Below are positions 17,601 to 27,400 of a stretch of 64,000 nt of DNA, piece by piece. This stretch comes from PALSA-243 sp049522755. GTDB lineage: Bacteria > Acidobacteriota > Terriglobia > Bryobacterales > Bryobacteraceae. The translations under genes were made by a program, and so were the position numbers. Below the pieces are notes generated by a model. The model was given only the letters and a program-made list of their open reading frames with translations, did no database searches and had not been told where the DNA came from. The stretch is taken from NCBI GenBank assembly GCA_049522755.1, contig JBEKNN010000001.1:40331-104330 (forward strand), read 5' to 3'. How positions within the stretch are numbered: the stretch's first letter is position 1; each line of letters opens with the position of its first letter.

Positions 17601-17982
17601 CGCGGCTACCACCAATGCCGACTGCGCTTCCTGTTCGGTTGTTCCGGAGATCGTCGGCACGCCGCAGTATCCGGGCCTGTACGGGCCGGGCGAGCAATAT
17701 ATTTCCCCGTCGGCCTTCGCCCTGGAAGCCCTCGATACCCGCGGAAATTCCGGCCGCGACAACCTCCGCGCCCCTGGCGTCACGGTCTACGATGGCAACG
17801 TGGTTCGCAAGTTTCACTTCAAGGAGAGATTCGCCGCGGAATTCCGCTTGGAGGCGACCAACGTTACCAACCACCCGGAGTGGGGAGCTCCTAGCGCCAC
17901 CGTCAACACGGCCACTTTCGGCCAAATCACCACGGCCAGCAATCCGCGCCAGGCCCAGGTCGCGATGCGCCTGACTTTCTGA
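14632..17982 (+). CDS. Oar-like TonB-dependent outer-membrane receptor with regulatory domain (1116 aa)
   Basis: ATG 14632 begins a signal peptide (MGLGKARITAPIYAFLAILA, ending SVAQ). Residues ~33-120 are a carboxypeptidase-regulatory Ig-like domain (TGTVTDSSGATVPGASVTAT, GTYRVDIEKEGFKKF). A plug-like domain with NNTMVDGIDNMDM and GGAVVNIVTKSGTNQFHGSL (about 200-280) follows, then a long beta-barrel ending in Phe (QVAMRLTF), the usual outer-membrane sorting signal. These Oar-type proteins are greatly expanded in Acidobacteriota and probably import oligosaccharides or peptides. An earlier in-frame ATG at 14509 lacks a signal peptide and was rejected. The PIG-L gene follows 60 bases downstream. 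Confidence 0.92.
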   Translation: MGLGKARITAPIYAFLAILAVTLTFTPASVAQVVSATLTGTVTDSSGATVPGASVTATETNTGVSRTTQTSAEGVFSLPFLNPGTYRVDIEKEGFKKFSEPNIQLDVSNVGRVNATLTPGSQQETVQVTGETPLLQVESADVSKDLDPTSAAQLPMPDRSAQAMAGLVAGVTIPALYSSGSGIMENGALTFMFDANGQVLGANNTMVDGIDNMDMALGLTLYEPATEDVAEVHVTTDAYSAEFGKVGGAVVNIVTKSGTNQFHGSLFEFNETADLGARNMYNQAPLPKPALIHNDFGGAGGGPIRKNKTFFYVSYEGRRFNSSTETTTTTAQPAWLTGNFSAVPGLQLYDPTTGNQSTGAGRSPYPNNIVPINEISPISQKLLQYIPSPNIIVAGAPPLTLNYVFSAPTDYSSNGVDGRIDHNFNEKSKISVKFDTLPNKVFEGQMYTGTGVGNDLSSSSYTLTGAIDYTYMFSPSLVTEARVNFNRWVANIKCTDTVTNQQLGISNPNPDQISNQSMAAFQGIGIGVASLGQGAAGFGQGYECPTIDHDTVFPFSNTWTKSFGKHSLKWGGDFVRYRNDRFQVQGSGGFGGRGTFVFEPTITENYLGSAGGSPLGLYGTTVNAFADFMLGLPAEADRAQILLSPTMRQSHYDGFIQDAYKVTPKLTLNIGVRYDFYEAPKVRYAGGASNYEPSTNSLIIAGYGNISLSDGVDSKPGYIGPRAGLAYSLGSKTVLRAGYGISYWEQRFGWTGGSLNNQYPVIYNVQVGTTSSYVPAGSVAAIPAVTYVSVPSNGILNPAPNQTFYYMPSHMDLPAVYSWNLTLQHQITPTLVVDAGWVANQGRNLPYSYNINQGFPGAGPTAELLNLEYGRTASTTIRAYGATSNYNSLQVNAKKQWAKGLHVTLAYSFSKSLDETGEDGGFVNPYNWHQSYGPSTFDQTHQLVINHVYELPFGKGEHFLNHGGVAAAILGGWQLSGIFRYFSGFPFTAAAATTNADCASCSVVPEIVGTPQYPGLYGPGEQYISPSAFALEALDTRGNSGRDNLRAPGVTVYDGNVVRKFHFKERFAAEFRLEATNVTNHPEWGAPSATVNTATFGQITTASNPRQAQVAMRLTF

Positions 17983-18045
17983 CGCGGAATGTAAAGTTAC
18001 AAATTCCGCTACCATGGAATGAAACCAGGAACAGGACCCTAATCG

Positions 18046-21030
18046 ATGCTTTGTAAAACATTAACAGACGTTTCGAGATCCGCAGGCCGCTACGGGCGTT
18101 CGCGCTGGCTTTTCACTCTTCTGGCCGGCGCCGGCTTGGCGGGCTTTGGGTTTCTGGCGATGGCGCCGGACTATCTTCCGGTCCACGCGCAGAACCGCAT
18201 GACCTTCTCGAAGGCGTCGACGGATAGCGGACACATTGCGCTCGGCCTCGCCCTCCGCAAGCTCAGCGTCTCCGGCACTTTCCTGCAGGCGCCCGCCCAT
18301 CCCGATGACGAAACCAACGCGCTCTTCACGTATTTCGGATACGGCATGGGCCTGCGCGTAATCGACGTGCAGAACAACCGCGGCGATGGCGGCCAGAACG
18401 AAATTGGCCCCGAGCTATTCCGCGACATCGCCGTCCTGCGCACCTCTGAGCTGCTCTCGGCGCACCGCATCGATGGCGCCGAGCAGTACTTCACGCGCGC
18501 CATCGACTACGGCTACTCGTTCGATCCCGAGGAAGTGATTACCAAGTGGGGCCGCAAGGATATCGTCGGCGACTACGTCCGGCTGTGGCGCACGCTCCGC
18601 CCCGACGTCATCGTGACCATGAACATTCAGGGGCGCGGCGGCGACCGCGCGCATGAGGCCACCACCGTGCTCGTTCGCGAGTCGTTCCGCGCTGCCGGCG
18701 ATCCTTCGATGTATCCCGAACAGTTGCAGGAAGGCTTGCGGCCCTGGCAGCCGAAGAAGCTGTATTTTGCCGGTGCGCTGGCCGTCCCAGGCGAAGCTCC
18801 CGCCGGCGGCCGCGGTGGACGCGGACGCGGCGGCGCGGCGCAAGGCGCGGATGCGGCCAAACTCACCACGGTCGGCACCGAGGCGTACGATGAGTTGCTC
18901 GGCCGCACCTACGCCGAAATCGCCACCGACGCGCATAGCTTTCACAAGTGCCAGGGCACCGGTGTAGGCGGCGGCGGCGCATTCGGCGGACGCGGTGGAG
19001 GCGGCGGACGTGGTGGCGCAGCCCCGGATGCCGGACGCGGCGGCGCCGTCGCCGATGCCGGGCGTGGCGCAGCCGTAGCCGATGCCGGACGTGGTGGCGC
19101 GCCGGCCGGGCGCGGCGGCGGATTCGGCGGCGGCCGCGGTTATTCGCTGGTCGATACCACTCTCGCGGGGCAGATGCAGAAGCAGGAATCGTCCTTATTC
19201 GAAGGCATCGACACCAGCCTGACCTCGATTGCGCAGTACGCCGGGCCCAATCCGCCCGCGGCGTTGACCGCCGGATTAGCCGCTATCCTTGGTGAGGCGA
19301 AGCTCGCTCAAAACGTGTTTGCCGACGGCAACGATCCTGGCGCCGCGGCTCCGGTCGAAGCCGGCCTCGCGGCCGTGCGGACGCTTCGCGCACAGCTTCC
19401 CGGCATGGGGCTCAGCGATTCGGCGCGCTACGAAATCGATTTCCGTCTCAAGCTCAAGGAGCGCGACTATGAGGATGCCGTACTCGCCGCCCATGATGTA
19501 ACTTTCGAAGCCGTAGCGGACGATGGGCTGGTGATCGATGGACAGCCGGTGCGTCTCTCGTTCGAGGCCTTGAACCACGGCGCAACGGATGTCACCGTGT
19601 CCCGCGTCGATATCGCCGGCTTTGACGACCCTGCCAGCTGCAAGCCGGGTGACGCGAAAAAGGGCGCCGTTTACACCTGCGCTTCGGAAGCTCATATCCC
19701 CAAGAATGCGAAGTCAACCACGCCTTACTTCAGCGATAACTACTGGAAACATCCGGAGAACCAGGCGATCCAGATTTTCGACCCCAGTGTCCCGTTCGGC
19801 GTTCCCTTCGCCCCCACGCCCTTCCGCGTCACGTTCCATCTGAAGGCGGGCGATGCCGAAGTCACCAAAGAAGTGCCGGTTGAATATCGCTACATGAAGG
19901 ATATTTACTTCGGCGACAAGCGCATGGAGCTGAACGTAGTCCCGGCATTTTCCGTGCAGGTCACTCCAACCCTCGCCGTGATTCCGGCCGCCGCTGGAGC
20001 AGCCGCGAAACCTATTGAGCGCGAGGTCCACGTCACCGTCACCAATGGCACTAAGGGCGCCGCACAAGCCAACGTCGCGCTTGAATTGCCGGCGGGATGG
20101 AAGGTCACTCCCGCCACCGTGCCGATCGCCTTCGGGCACGAGGACGAATCGCTATCGGCCCGTTTCCAGATCACCGCTCCGGCGCAGATCAAGGTGGGCG
20201 AATACACTCTGCACGCGGTAGTAACTTCGTCTGTAACCGGCGACATGAAGTTCACCAGCGGATATCACGAGATTGAGTACCCGCACATTCAGCGGCGGCA
20301 AGTCATCGAGCCGGCCGAGGTCTCACTCAAAGTGGTTGACGTAAAGACCACCCCGAATCTTAACGTAGGTTACATTATCGGCGTAGGCGACCAGGTTCCG
20401 CCCGCGCTCGAGCAGTTAGGCGCCAAGGTGAGTTACATCGACCAGGATGAATTGGCCTGGGGCGATCTCTCGAAGCACGATGTAATCGTTACCGGCGTCC
20501 GCGCGTATGAACGGCGCGCCGATCTTCGCGCCTACAACCGCCGCCTGCTCGATTTCGTCGAGCGCGGCGGCACCGTCATCGTCCAGTACAACAAAATGGA
20601 ATTCAACCAGGGCGAATACGGCCCATATCCCGCGAAGGTCAGTGGGAACCGGGTGTCGGACGAGTTAGTCCCCGTCAATGTGTTAGTGCCTGCGGACCCG
20701 GTATTCAACTTCCCGAATAAGATCGGCCCCGCCACCTGGGCGAACTGGACGCAGGAGCGCGGCCTTTATTTCCTCGGCGACAAAGACCCGAAGTATGTCG
20801 ATCTTGTCTCGATGGTAGATTCATTCAAGGACAATCCGGGAGTCAAGCTCGGGTCGTTGGTGGAAGCCAAATACGGCAAGGGACGGTGGCTCTATGTCGG
20901 TCTCGGCCTCTGGCGTCAACTACCGGCCGGAACCGACGGCGCATACCAGTTGTTAGCCAACTTAATCAGTCTGCCGAAGGCGCCCGCTCAAGGAACGCCC
21001 GCAAAAAAGACCATAGCGGCAGCGCGTTGA
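18046..21030 (+). CDS. Exported PIG-L/LmbE-type deacetylase with large C-terminal domains (994 aa)
   Basis: A hydrophobic segment at residues ~22-45 (WLFTLLAGAGLAGFGFLAMA) anchors or exports it. The LmbE/PIG-L zinc domain follows: QAPAHPDDET (H85, D87, D88), NRGDGGQNEIGPE, DVIVTMNIQGRGGDRAHEAT. These enzymes remove N-acetyl groups from sugar conjugates. Two RGG-type inserts occur (GGRGGRGRGGAAQG; then a long Gly/Arg/Ala/Asp run at about 305-365). The C-terminal half has NEW3-like beta domains (ALELPAGWKVTPATV) and a glutamine-amidotransferase-like end (LLDFVERGGTVIVQYNK). It follows the receptor gene and could deacetylate the glycan the receptor takes up; that link is inference. Confidence 0.85.
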   Translation: MLCKTLTDVSRSAGRYGRSRWLFTLLAGAGLAGFGFLAMAPDYLPVHAQNRMTFSKASTDSGHIALGLALRKLSVSGTFLQAPAHPDDETNALFTYFGYGMGLRVIDVQNNRGDGGQNEIGPELFRDIAVLRTSELLSAHRIDGAEQYFTRAIDYGYSFDPEEVITKWGRKDIVGDYVRLWRTLRPDVIVTMNIQGRGGDRAHEATTVLVRESFRAAGDPSMYPEQLQEGLRPWQPKKLYFAGALAVPGEAPAGGRGGRGRGGAAQGADAAKLTTVGTEAYDELLGRTYAEIATDAHSFHKCQGTGVGGGGAFGGRGGGGGRGGAAPDAGRGGAVADAGRGAAVADAGRGGAPAGRGGGFGGGRGYSLVDTTLAGQMQKQESSLFEGIDTSLTSIAQYAGPNPPAALTAGLAAILGEAKLAQNVFADGNDPGAAAPVEAGLAAVRTLRAQLPGMGLSDSARYEIDFRLKLKERDYEDAVLAAHDVTFEAVADDGLVIDGQPVRLSFEALNHGATDVTVSRVDIAGFDDPASCKPGDAKKGAVYTCASEAHIPKNAKSTTPYFSDNYWKHPENQAIQIFDPSVPFGVPFAPTPFRVTFHLKAGDAEVTKEVPVEYRYMKDIYFGDKRMELNVVPAFSVQVTPTLAVIPAAAGAAAKPIEREVHVTVTNGTKGAAQANVALELPAGWKVTPATVPIAFGHEDESLSARFQITAPAQIKVGEYTLHAVVTSSVTGDMKFTSGYHEIEYPHIQRRQVIEPAEVSLKVVDVKTTPNLNVGYIIGVGDQVPPALEQLGAKVSYIDQDELAWGDLSKHDVIVTGVRAYERRADLRAYNRRLLDFVERGGTVIVQYNKMEFNQGEYGPYPAKVSGNRVSDELVPVNVLVPADPVFNFPNKIGPATWANWTQERGLYFLGDKDPKYVDLVSMVDSFKDNPGVKLGSLVEAKYGKGRWLYVGLGLWRQLPAGTDGAYQLLANLISLPKAPAQGTPAKKTIAAAR

Positions 21031-21085
21031 ATGCCTAAAGGCCAAGACCAGTAGGTTATGTGGTGACAGAAGCCGCCAGAAGTAC

Positions 21086-21124
21086 GTGGCGCACGCAGGG
21101 GCCCAGAGGGCACCCCGTGCGCCA
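21086..21124. repeat. Single hairpin sharing the GTGGCGCAC arm of family B
   Basis: GTGGCGCACGCAGGGG, an 11-base loop, CCCCGTGCGCCAC: the arms pair over 13 bases apart from a small bulge. The outer arm GTGGCGCAC is the same as in the family B double hairpin. It lies 16 bases before the argH-like start codon, so it could affect translation. Confidence 0.55.
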
Positions 21125-21139
21125 CAAAGTGGAAACCCG

Positions 21140-22597
21140 ATGACCAGATTCGCTCCCGAGTACGTCAAGTACGTACTCAACGACAACTTCGAAGACGCCA
21201 AGTCGCAGCTACTGTCTCCCTTGATGGCAATCCACTATGCGCACTTAGTGATGCTGGCGGCGCAGGGCATCATATCGCCCGCCGACGCCCACGCCATCCG
21301 CGCTGCGCTCGATTCCATATCGCAGGACGAAGTCCGGCGAGCGCCATTCGACGACAGTTGTGAAGACCTGTTCTACTACGTCGAGCGTCTGATCGTCGAT
21401 GCCTGCGGCGAAGACATCGCCGGACGTCTGCATACCGCGCGCAGCCGCAACGACATCGATATGACGATGTACCGCATGCGTCAGCGGGAGTTAGTGCTCG
21501 AGCTGCTCGCCGCCACCTTCGAGCTGCGCCGCTCTCTGCTCCACCTGGTCAGCCGCCACCACGAGACCATCTTCGCGGTCCACACGCACACGCAGCGCGC
21601 GCAGCCGACCACCGTTGCGCACTACCTGCTGGCCGTCGTCGAGCAGCTCGAGCGCGACGCCGCGCGGCTGACGGCCGCGTATCAGCGCACCAACCGCAAT
21701 CCCCTGGGGGCGTGCGCCATCACCGGCACGGGCTTCCCGATTGACCGCCATCTCACATCCAACCTGTTAGGCTTTTTCGGAGCCACCGTCAACACCTACG
21801 GCAGCATCGCCACGGTGGATTATCTGCTCGAAAGCACCTCGGCCGCGGCCGTGCTGCTGGCCGGCTTCGGCCGGTTCGTGCAGGATCTGCTGCTGTGGAG
21901 CACCGCCGAGTTTCACTACGTGCGCTTCGGCGACGGCTTCGTGCAATCGAGCAGCATCATGCCGCAGAAGCGCAACCCGGTGGCCATGGAGCACGCCCGC
22001 GCCATCGCCAGCAAGGCGCTCGGCCAGACGCAGGCCATCTTCACCAGCATCCACAACACTCCGTTCGGCGACATCGTGGATACTGAGGACGACCTTCAGC
22101 CGCTGGTATTCTCGATGTTCCGCGATGCCACGCGGGCCATCCGGATTGTCGCCGCCGCCATGACCACCGCGGAGTTCGACGCCGCCCAACTGGAAGCGCG
22201 CGCCGGGGAAGGTTGGACCACGCTCACCGAACTGGCGGACACGCTGGCGCGCGATCATGATCTGCCCTTCCGGACCGCGCACGCGGTCGCCGGACGAGTG
22301 ATGGCCGCCCGCGAGCGGCATCCCGATCGTCCGCTCGGCGAGTTGCTGGCCGAGGCGTCGAGCACGCTGCCCGGCGGCCCGCTTGCCTACTCCGACGCCG
22401 CACTCACCACGATTCTGAGCCCCCGCTACTTCGTGACCGTGCGCCGGACGCTGGGCGGACCCGCGCCGGAGGAAACTGCGCGCGCCGCCAGAGTTTCACA
22501 AGCGCAGCTCGATGCCGACGAGGCGTGGCGCAGCCGTACGGCCGGCGCACTGGCCGATGCCGAACGTACATTGGCGGAGCGTAGCGCTGTGCTCTGA
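21140..22597 (+). CDS. argH: Argininosuccinate lyase-like enzyme
   Basis: 486 residues of the fumarase/aspartase superfamily. The signature SSSIMPQKRNPVAMEHARA is present, as are TARSRNDIDMTMYRMR and AVHTHTQRAQPTTVAHYL (catalytic His region), all as in ArgH, which splits argininosuccinate into arginine and fumarate. ATG 21140 starts at the usual beginning; the open frame from 21086 is hairpin-derived and was not used. No other arginine gene is adjacent, so a role as an ArgH paralogue for another substrate is possible. The stop is followed by about 120 bases of promoter-like sequence. Confidence 0.85.
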   Translation: MTRFAPEYVKYVLNDNFEDAKSQLLSPLMAIHYAHLVMLAAQGIISPADAHAIRAALDSISQDEVRRAPFDDSCEDLFYYVERLIVDACGEDIAGRLHTARSRNDIDMTMYRMRQRELVLELLAATFELRRSLLHLVSRHHETIFAVHTHTQRAQPTTVAHYLLAVVEQLERDAARLTAAYQRTNRNPLGACAITGTGFPIDRHLTSNLLGFFGATVNTYGSIATVDYLLESTSAAAVLLAGFGRFVQDLLLWSTAEFHYVRFGDGFVQSSSIMPQKRNPVAMEHARAIASKALGQTQAIFTSIHNTPFGDIVDTEDDLQPLVFSMFRDATRAIRIVAAAMTTAEFDAAQLEARAGEGWTTLTELADTLARDHDLPFRTAHAVAGRVMAARERHPDRPLGELLAEASSTLPGGPLAYSDAALTTILSPRYFVTVRRTLGGPAPEETARAARVSQAQLDADEAWRSRTAGALADAERTLAERSAVL

Positions 22598-22719
22598 ACG
22601 CCTTCACCGGATCTCCGGCTCTGTCTCAAAATTTACAAAATAATTTGCTACCCCCTGTAACCTTTTATGTGTAACCATATTGGTGGGCGTAGGCGGTATG
22701 CACCGAGAGGAGCAGGAAT

Positions 22720-23538
22720 ATGCGTAACCAGGGATTTCGTAACGCGTTTTTAGCGATTGGCGCGGCTCTGTTGGCCGGCAGTGCGCTTTGGGCGGATGCA
22801 GCGGCGGGTATGGCCGCTTTCAAGAAGGGCGATTATCAGGCGGCCTTCAAGGAATGGAAAGCGGCGGCGGATAAAGGCCAGCCCGAAGCGCAGTACGATC
22901 TGGGGCTGCTGTATGCCAAAGGATTGGGCGTGCAGCGCGACCTGCAGATAGCGCAGCAATGGTATGAAGCGGCGGCGGCGCAGGGGAACGCGCAAGCCGA
23001 GTATACGCTGGGCCAAATGTACGCCCAAGGCTGGGGAATTCCCGCCAACGAGGCCAGTACGCTGCGCTGGATGGAAATGGCTAATGGCTCAAACAACGAT
23101 AACCAGGATGATCCGGGTTGGTTGGCCATTGAAGGTTACGGCACGGCTACCGATTTCACCAAAGCCGCTTATTGGTACCGGCTGGCGGCGGACCAGGGAC
23201 ACGCGGAAGCGCAATACGATTTAGCCCGTCTGTATTCTGACGGCAAGGGCGTACCGCGCGACCAGACGGAGGCGTTCAAGCTCGCCCAGAAGTCCGCCAT
23301 GCAGGGCTACGCGCCCGCGGCGGCTCGCCTGGGTTGGCGCTATGAAACCGGCCGCGGCGTGGAAAAGGACGAGTCGCAAGCCTTCTTCTGGTGGACCGTG
23401 GCCGCGCGGCACGGGGAAAAGTCGGCTGAGAAAGCGCGCATCGAGTTAGCGGGCAAGTTGCCCCCGGCGGTTGTGGCCGCGGCTGAGCAAAAGGCGGTAG
23501 CCTGGCAGCCCACCAAGCCGATGATGGCCAAAAAGTAG
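22720..23538 (+). CDS. Exported Sel1-repeat (TPR-like) protein
   Basis: 272 residues with a good ribosome-binding site (GAGGAGCAGGA). The signal peptide is MRNQGFRNAFLAIGAALLAGSALWADA. Then come Sel1-like repeats, each with the G-x-x-x-A-x-x-x-Y/L-x-x-G-x-G pattern: KGQPEAQYDLGLLYAKGLGV, GNAQAEYTLGQMYAQGWGIP, GHAEAQYDLARLYSDGKGVP and GYAPAAARLGWRYETGRGVE. Such solenoids bind partner proteins; target unknown. A cyclophilin gene follows after 24 bases on the same strand, so co-transcription is likely. Confidence 0.85.
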   Translation: MRNQGFRNAFLAIGAALLAGSALWADAAAGMAAFKKGDYQAAFKEWKAAADKGQPEAQYDLGLLYAKGLGVQRDLQIAQQWYEAAAAQGNAQAEYTLGQMYAQGWGIPANEASTLRWMEMANGSNNDNQDDPGWLAIEGYGTATDFTKAAYWYRLAADQGHAEAQYDLARLYSDGKGVPRDQTEAFKLAQKSAMQGYAPAAARLGWRYETGRGVEKDESQAFFWWTVAARHGEKSAEKARIELAGKLPPAVVAAAEQKAVAWQPTKPMMAKK

Positions 23539-23562
23539 ACCGGGCATGGGATACTGTGATCG

Positions 23563-24207
23563 ATGCGCAAGACGCTTTGGATCGCAGTATCGCTCGCTCT
23601 AAGCCTGACCATTGCCGGGTGTTCCTCCAGTAGCTCGAGTGGACCGAAGGAAGAGACCAAGGCCGGCCCAGCGCCGGATCTATATAAGGTGAACTTCGAC
23701 ACCTCGAAGGGACTCATCGTAGTGGAAGTGCATCGCGACTGGGCCCCAAACGGCGCCGATCATCTATATGAGCTGGTGAAGGCCGGGTTCTACGATGGCG
23801 ACCGCTTCTTCCGCGTGGTGCGCGGCTTTGTAGTGCAGTTCGGCATCAATGGCGATCCGGCCACGCACAGCAGGTGGGCCGCGCTTAACATCCCGGACGA
23901 CCGGCCAACGCAAGCCAATGCCCGTGGAACTCTGACCTATGCGGCGACCGGCATGCCGAATTCGCGTTCGACGCAGTTGTTTTTCAATTTGAAGGACAAC
24001 AGCGAGAGCCTCAACCCGCAGGGCTTCGCCCCGTTGGGCCAGGTGGTCGAGGGTATGGACGTAGTGGACGACCTCTATGCCGGCTATGGCGAGATGGCGC
24101 CTGGTGGTCCCGGCCCCGACGCCACGCAGTTGCAGATCCAAGGGAACAGCTATCTGGCCTCCAAATTCCCGCACCTGGACTACATCCGGAAGGCCACCAT
24201 TCAGTGA
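23563..24207 (+). CDS. Cyclophilin-type peptidyl-prolyl isomerase lipoprotein
   Basis: The N terminus MRKTLWIAVSLALSLTIAGC is a lipoprotein signal (lipobox TIAGC), then a Ser-rich linker. The mature domain has the cyclophilin core: VEVHRDWAPNGADHLYELVK, FYDGDRFFRVVRGFVVQFG, STQLFFNLKDNSE and FAPLGQVVEGMDVVD. It speeds prolyl isomerisation of exported proteins at the membrane. It is directly downstream of the Sel1 protein, and an intrinsic terminator follows at 24298-24333. Confidence 0.92.
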   Translation: MRKTLWIAVSLALSLTIAGCSSSSSSGPKEETKAGPAPDLYKVNFDTSKGLIVVEVHRDWAPNGADHLYELVKAGFYDGDRFFRVVRGFVVQFGINGDPATHSRWAALNIPDDRPTQANARGTLTYAATGMPNSRSTQLFFNLKDNSESLNPQGFAPLGQVVEGMDVVDDLYAGYGEMAPGGPGPDATQLQIQGNSYLASKFPHLDYIRKATIQ

Positions 24208-24297
24208 TATAGTGAAACCTGCGGCGCGCTTGACAACTACCCCGATGCGAAGGGGACCAAGAAGTTATTAACACAGGGTCAAACAAGAGCGACGTGG

Positions 24298-24333
24298 CCC
24301 GGCGGCAGAATCCCTTCCGCCGGGTTTTCTTTT
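24298..24333 (+). terminator. Intrinsic terminator
   Basis: CCCGGCGG, an 11-base loop, CCGCCGGG, then TTTTCTTTT. A perfect 8-bp GC stem plus T-run, some 90 bases after the cyclophilin gene; it ends the Sel1-cyclophilin unit before the convergent carAB operon. Confidence 0.9.
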
Positions 24334-24360
24334 GCCTTCCTCAGCGGAAACAAGCAAGTG

Positions 24361-24405
24361 CGTTCACACGAGTGTGAACGCTGCACGCACGAGTGCGTGC
24401 GCCAC
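24361..24405 (-). repeat. Family B double hairpin, copy 1
   Basis: Two adjacent palindromes: CGTTCACACGAGTGTGAACG (9-bp arms) and GCACGCACGAGTGCGTGC (8-bp arms), followed by GCCAC. On the minus strand it starts 10 bases after the carB stop. Four other copies lie around 40.5-44.7 kb. Confidence 0.85.
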
Positions 24406-24415
24406 GGTCTGTTCA

Positions 24416-27400
24416 TTAAGCCCCAGTCCCCTTCGCCCCGTGAATCTCCTGCAAGCTCCACACGCGAATCGGGTCGCGTTTGCGCGCAGCCACGGCATCG
24501 GCCGCCGCGTGCGCCCCGCTCATCGTCGTGATGCACGGCACCCGGTAAGTCACCGCGCTGCGGCGGATGGCCTTCTCGTCGTGGAAAGCCGGCGCGCCGG
24601 TGGTCGTGTAAATCGCCAGCTGCACTTCGCCGGCCTTGAGCAGGTCCACCGCATTCGGCCGTCCCTCATTCACCTTCAAAACCGTCTTACATTGCAAGCC
24701 CGCGGCCCTGATCGCCGCCGCCGTCGCTCGCGTGGCCACCAGTTGGAAGCCTAAGTCGGCGAACCGCCGCGCCACCTTCACCGCTTCCGGCTTATGCTGA
24801 TCGTTGACGCTGATGAACACGGCGCCCTTTTCCGGCAGCGGATTTCCCGCGCTGATCTGCGCTTTCAAAAACGCCTCGCCGAAGTTTTCCCCCACGCCCA
24901 TCACCTCGCCTGTGGAGCGCATCTCCGGGCCCAGCGCCGGGTCAACGCCGGGGAATTTGTTGAACGGGAACACCGGCGATTTCACGAACGGCTGCGGCGC
25001 GGTCAGCTTGCCGGATGGCAGTCCGTAATCCGCCAGCTTCCGCCCCCACATCAAGCCCACCGCGATCTTAGGCAGCGCCACGCCGGTCGCCTTGCTCACG
25101 TACGGCACGGTTCGCGAAGCGCGCGGGTTCACTTCCAGCACATACACCACGCCATTCTGAATCGCATATTGCACGTTCATCAGGCCGATGACGCGCAGCG
25201 CCTTCGCCAGGCGGATGGTGTAGTCTTCAATTGTCGCGAGAGTCTGCTGGGCCAGCGATTGCGCGGGCAACACGCATGAGCTATCGCCCGAATGGACGCC
25301 CGCTTCCTCAATGTGCTCCATGATGCCGGCGATGAGCACTTCGCCATCGCTATCGGCCAGCGCGTCCACATCAACTTCGGTCGCGTTTTCCAGGAACCGG
25401 TCGACAAGCACGGGCCGGTCTTGCGAAAACGTGACGGCTTCGCGCATGTATTGCCGCACCATCTCTTCGTCGTAGGCAATCACCATGGCGCGCCCGCCCA
25501 GCACGTAGCTGGGGCGCACCAGCACGGGGTAGCCGATGCGCTGCGCCACGGCGCACGCCTCTTCCGCGCTGGTGGCGGTTCCATTGGCGGGCGAGGGAAT
25601 CGCGAGATCGTCAAGCAGTTTGCCGAACAGCTTGCGGTCTTCGGCGAGATCGATATCGGCCGGATCTGTCCCGATGATCGGCACACCGAGGCGCTTCAAA
25701 GGCAGCGCCAGGTTGAGCGGCGTCTGTCCGCCGAATTGCACAATCACGCCATCGGGCTTTTCGGTGTCGCAGATGTTGAGCACGTTTTCGAGCGTAAGCG
25801 GCTCGAAGTACAACCGGTCGCTGGTGTCGTAATCGGTGGAGACCGTCTCGGGATTGCAGTTGACCATGATCGATTCGACGCCCATTTCCTGCAGCGCGAA
25901 CGACGCGTGGCAGCAGCAGTAATCGAACTCGATGCCCTGGCCGATGCGGTTAGGGCCGCTGCCGAGAATCATCACCTTTTTGCCGGTGCCCGGGTCGGCT
26001 TCGCACACGCTTTCATAGTTGGAGTAGAGATACGGCGTGAAGCTTTCGAACTCGGCCGCGCACGTATCCACGCGGCTGAATACGGCGCGCACGCCCAGCT
26101 CTTTGCGGCGCGTCCGCACCGCGATTTCATCCGAGCCCCAACTCCTCGCGAGCTGCACATCCGAAATGCCGTAGCGTTTGGCGCGGCGGAAGGTCTCCTT
26201 CGACGCGGCCTCCAGCGTGGTCTTGCCCAACTCGGCTTCGTAGTCGATCACTTCCTTCATCTGCTCCAGAAACCAGCGATCGATGGATGTGAGCTCGTGA
26301 ATCTCTTCCACGCCGTAGCCGTTGGCCAATGCGTAGCGGATGTAGCCGAGCCGGTCCGGCGTAGGCGTGACCAGCTTGTTCACAATCAGGTTCTTGTCGA
26401 ACTTCTCCGAGCCGAACGCCTTGCCGGTTTCAAGGCTCCGTATGCCCTTCCACAGAGCCTCCTTGAAGGTGCGCCCGATGGCCATCACTTCGCCCACCGA
26501 TTTCATCTGCGTGCCCAGCGTCTGGTCGGCGCCGGGAAACTTCTCGAACGCCCACTTGGGAATTTTCGCCACCACGTAATCGATGGTGGGCTCAAAGCAC
26601 GCCGGCGTCTTCAGCGTGATATCGTTGCGGATCTCATCCAGGCGATATCCCACCGCCAGCTTCGCCGCGATCTTCGCGATGGGAAACCCCGTCGCCTTCG
26701 ACGCCAGCGCCGAGCTGCGCGAAACGCGCGGATTCATCTCGATGATCACCATGCGTCCGTCGGCCGGGTTGATGGCGAACTGCACGTTCGAGCCGCCGGT
26801 ATCTACGCCGATTTCGCGCAGGCATTTCAGCGCGCCGTCGCGCATCATCTGGTACTCGCGGTCGGTGAGCGTTTGCGCCGGCGCCACCGTAATGGAATCG
26901 CCGGTATGCACTCCCATCGGGTCGAAATTCTCGATGGAGCAGACGATGATGCAGTTGTCCGCCAGGTCGCGCATCACCTCAAGCTCGTACTCTTTCCAGC
27001 CGAGCGCGCTCTCTTCCATCAGCACTTCGTGTACCGGCGAAAGCGCGAGGCCGCGCTCGAGGATTTCTTCGAGATCCTCCTGGTTGTAGGCGATGCCCCC
27101 GCCGGTTCCGCCCAGAGTGAAGCTGGGCCGCAGGATATTCGGATAGCCGATGTGCGCGGCGAAATCGAGCCCGCCTTGCACGGCGGTGATGAGCTTCGAC
27201 TGCGGCGTTTCCAGGCCAATCTTGCGCATGGCGTCTTTGAACAGCAGACGGTCTTCGGCCTTCTTGATAGCGTCGATCTTGGCTCCGATCAACTCCACGC
27301 CGTACTTATCCAGCACGCCGTTCTCGGCCAGTTCCACGGAGAGATTCAGGCCGGTCTGCCCGCCGACAGTCGATAGCAGCGCGTCGGGACGCTCGCGGCG

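Noticed and set aside
18948..19140. Gly/Arg/Ala/Asp run in the PIG-L protein as a separate gene or insertion element
   Set aside because: The run stays in frame with good domains on both sides and has no ends or duplication of flanks; treated as an internal low-complexity linker.
25292..27376. 694-codon open frame opposite to carB
   Set aside because: Antisense to conserved carB; composition is that of a reverse-complement shadow.
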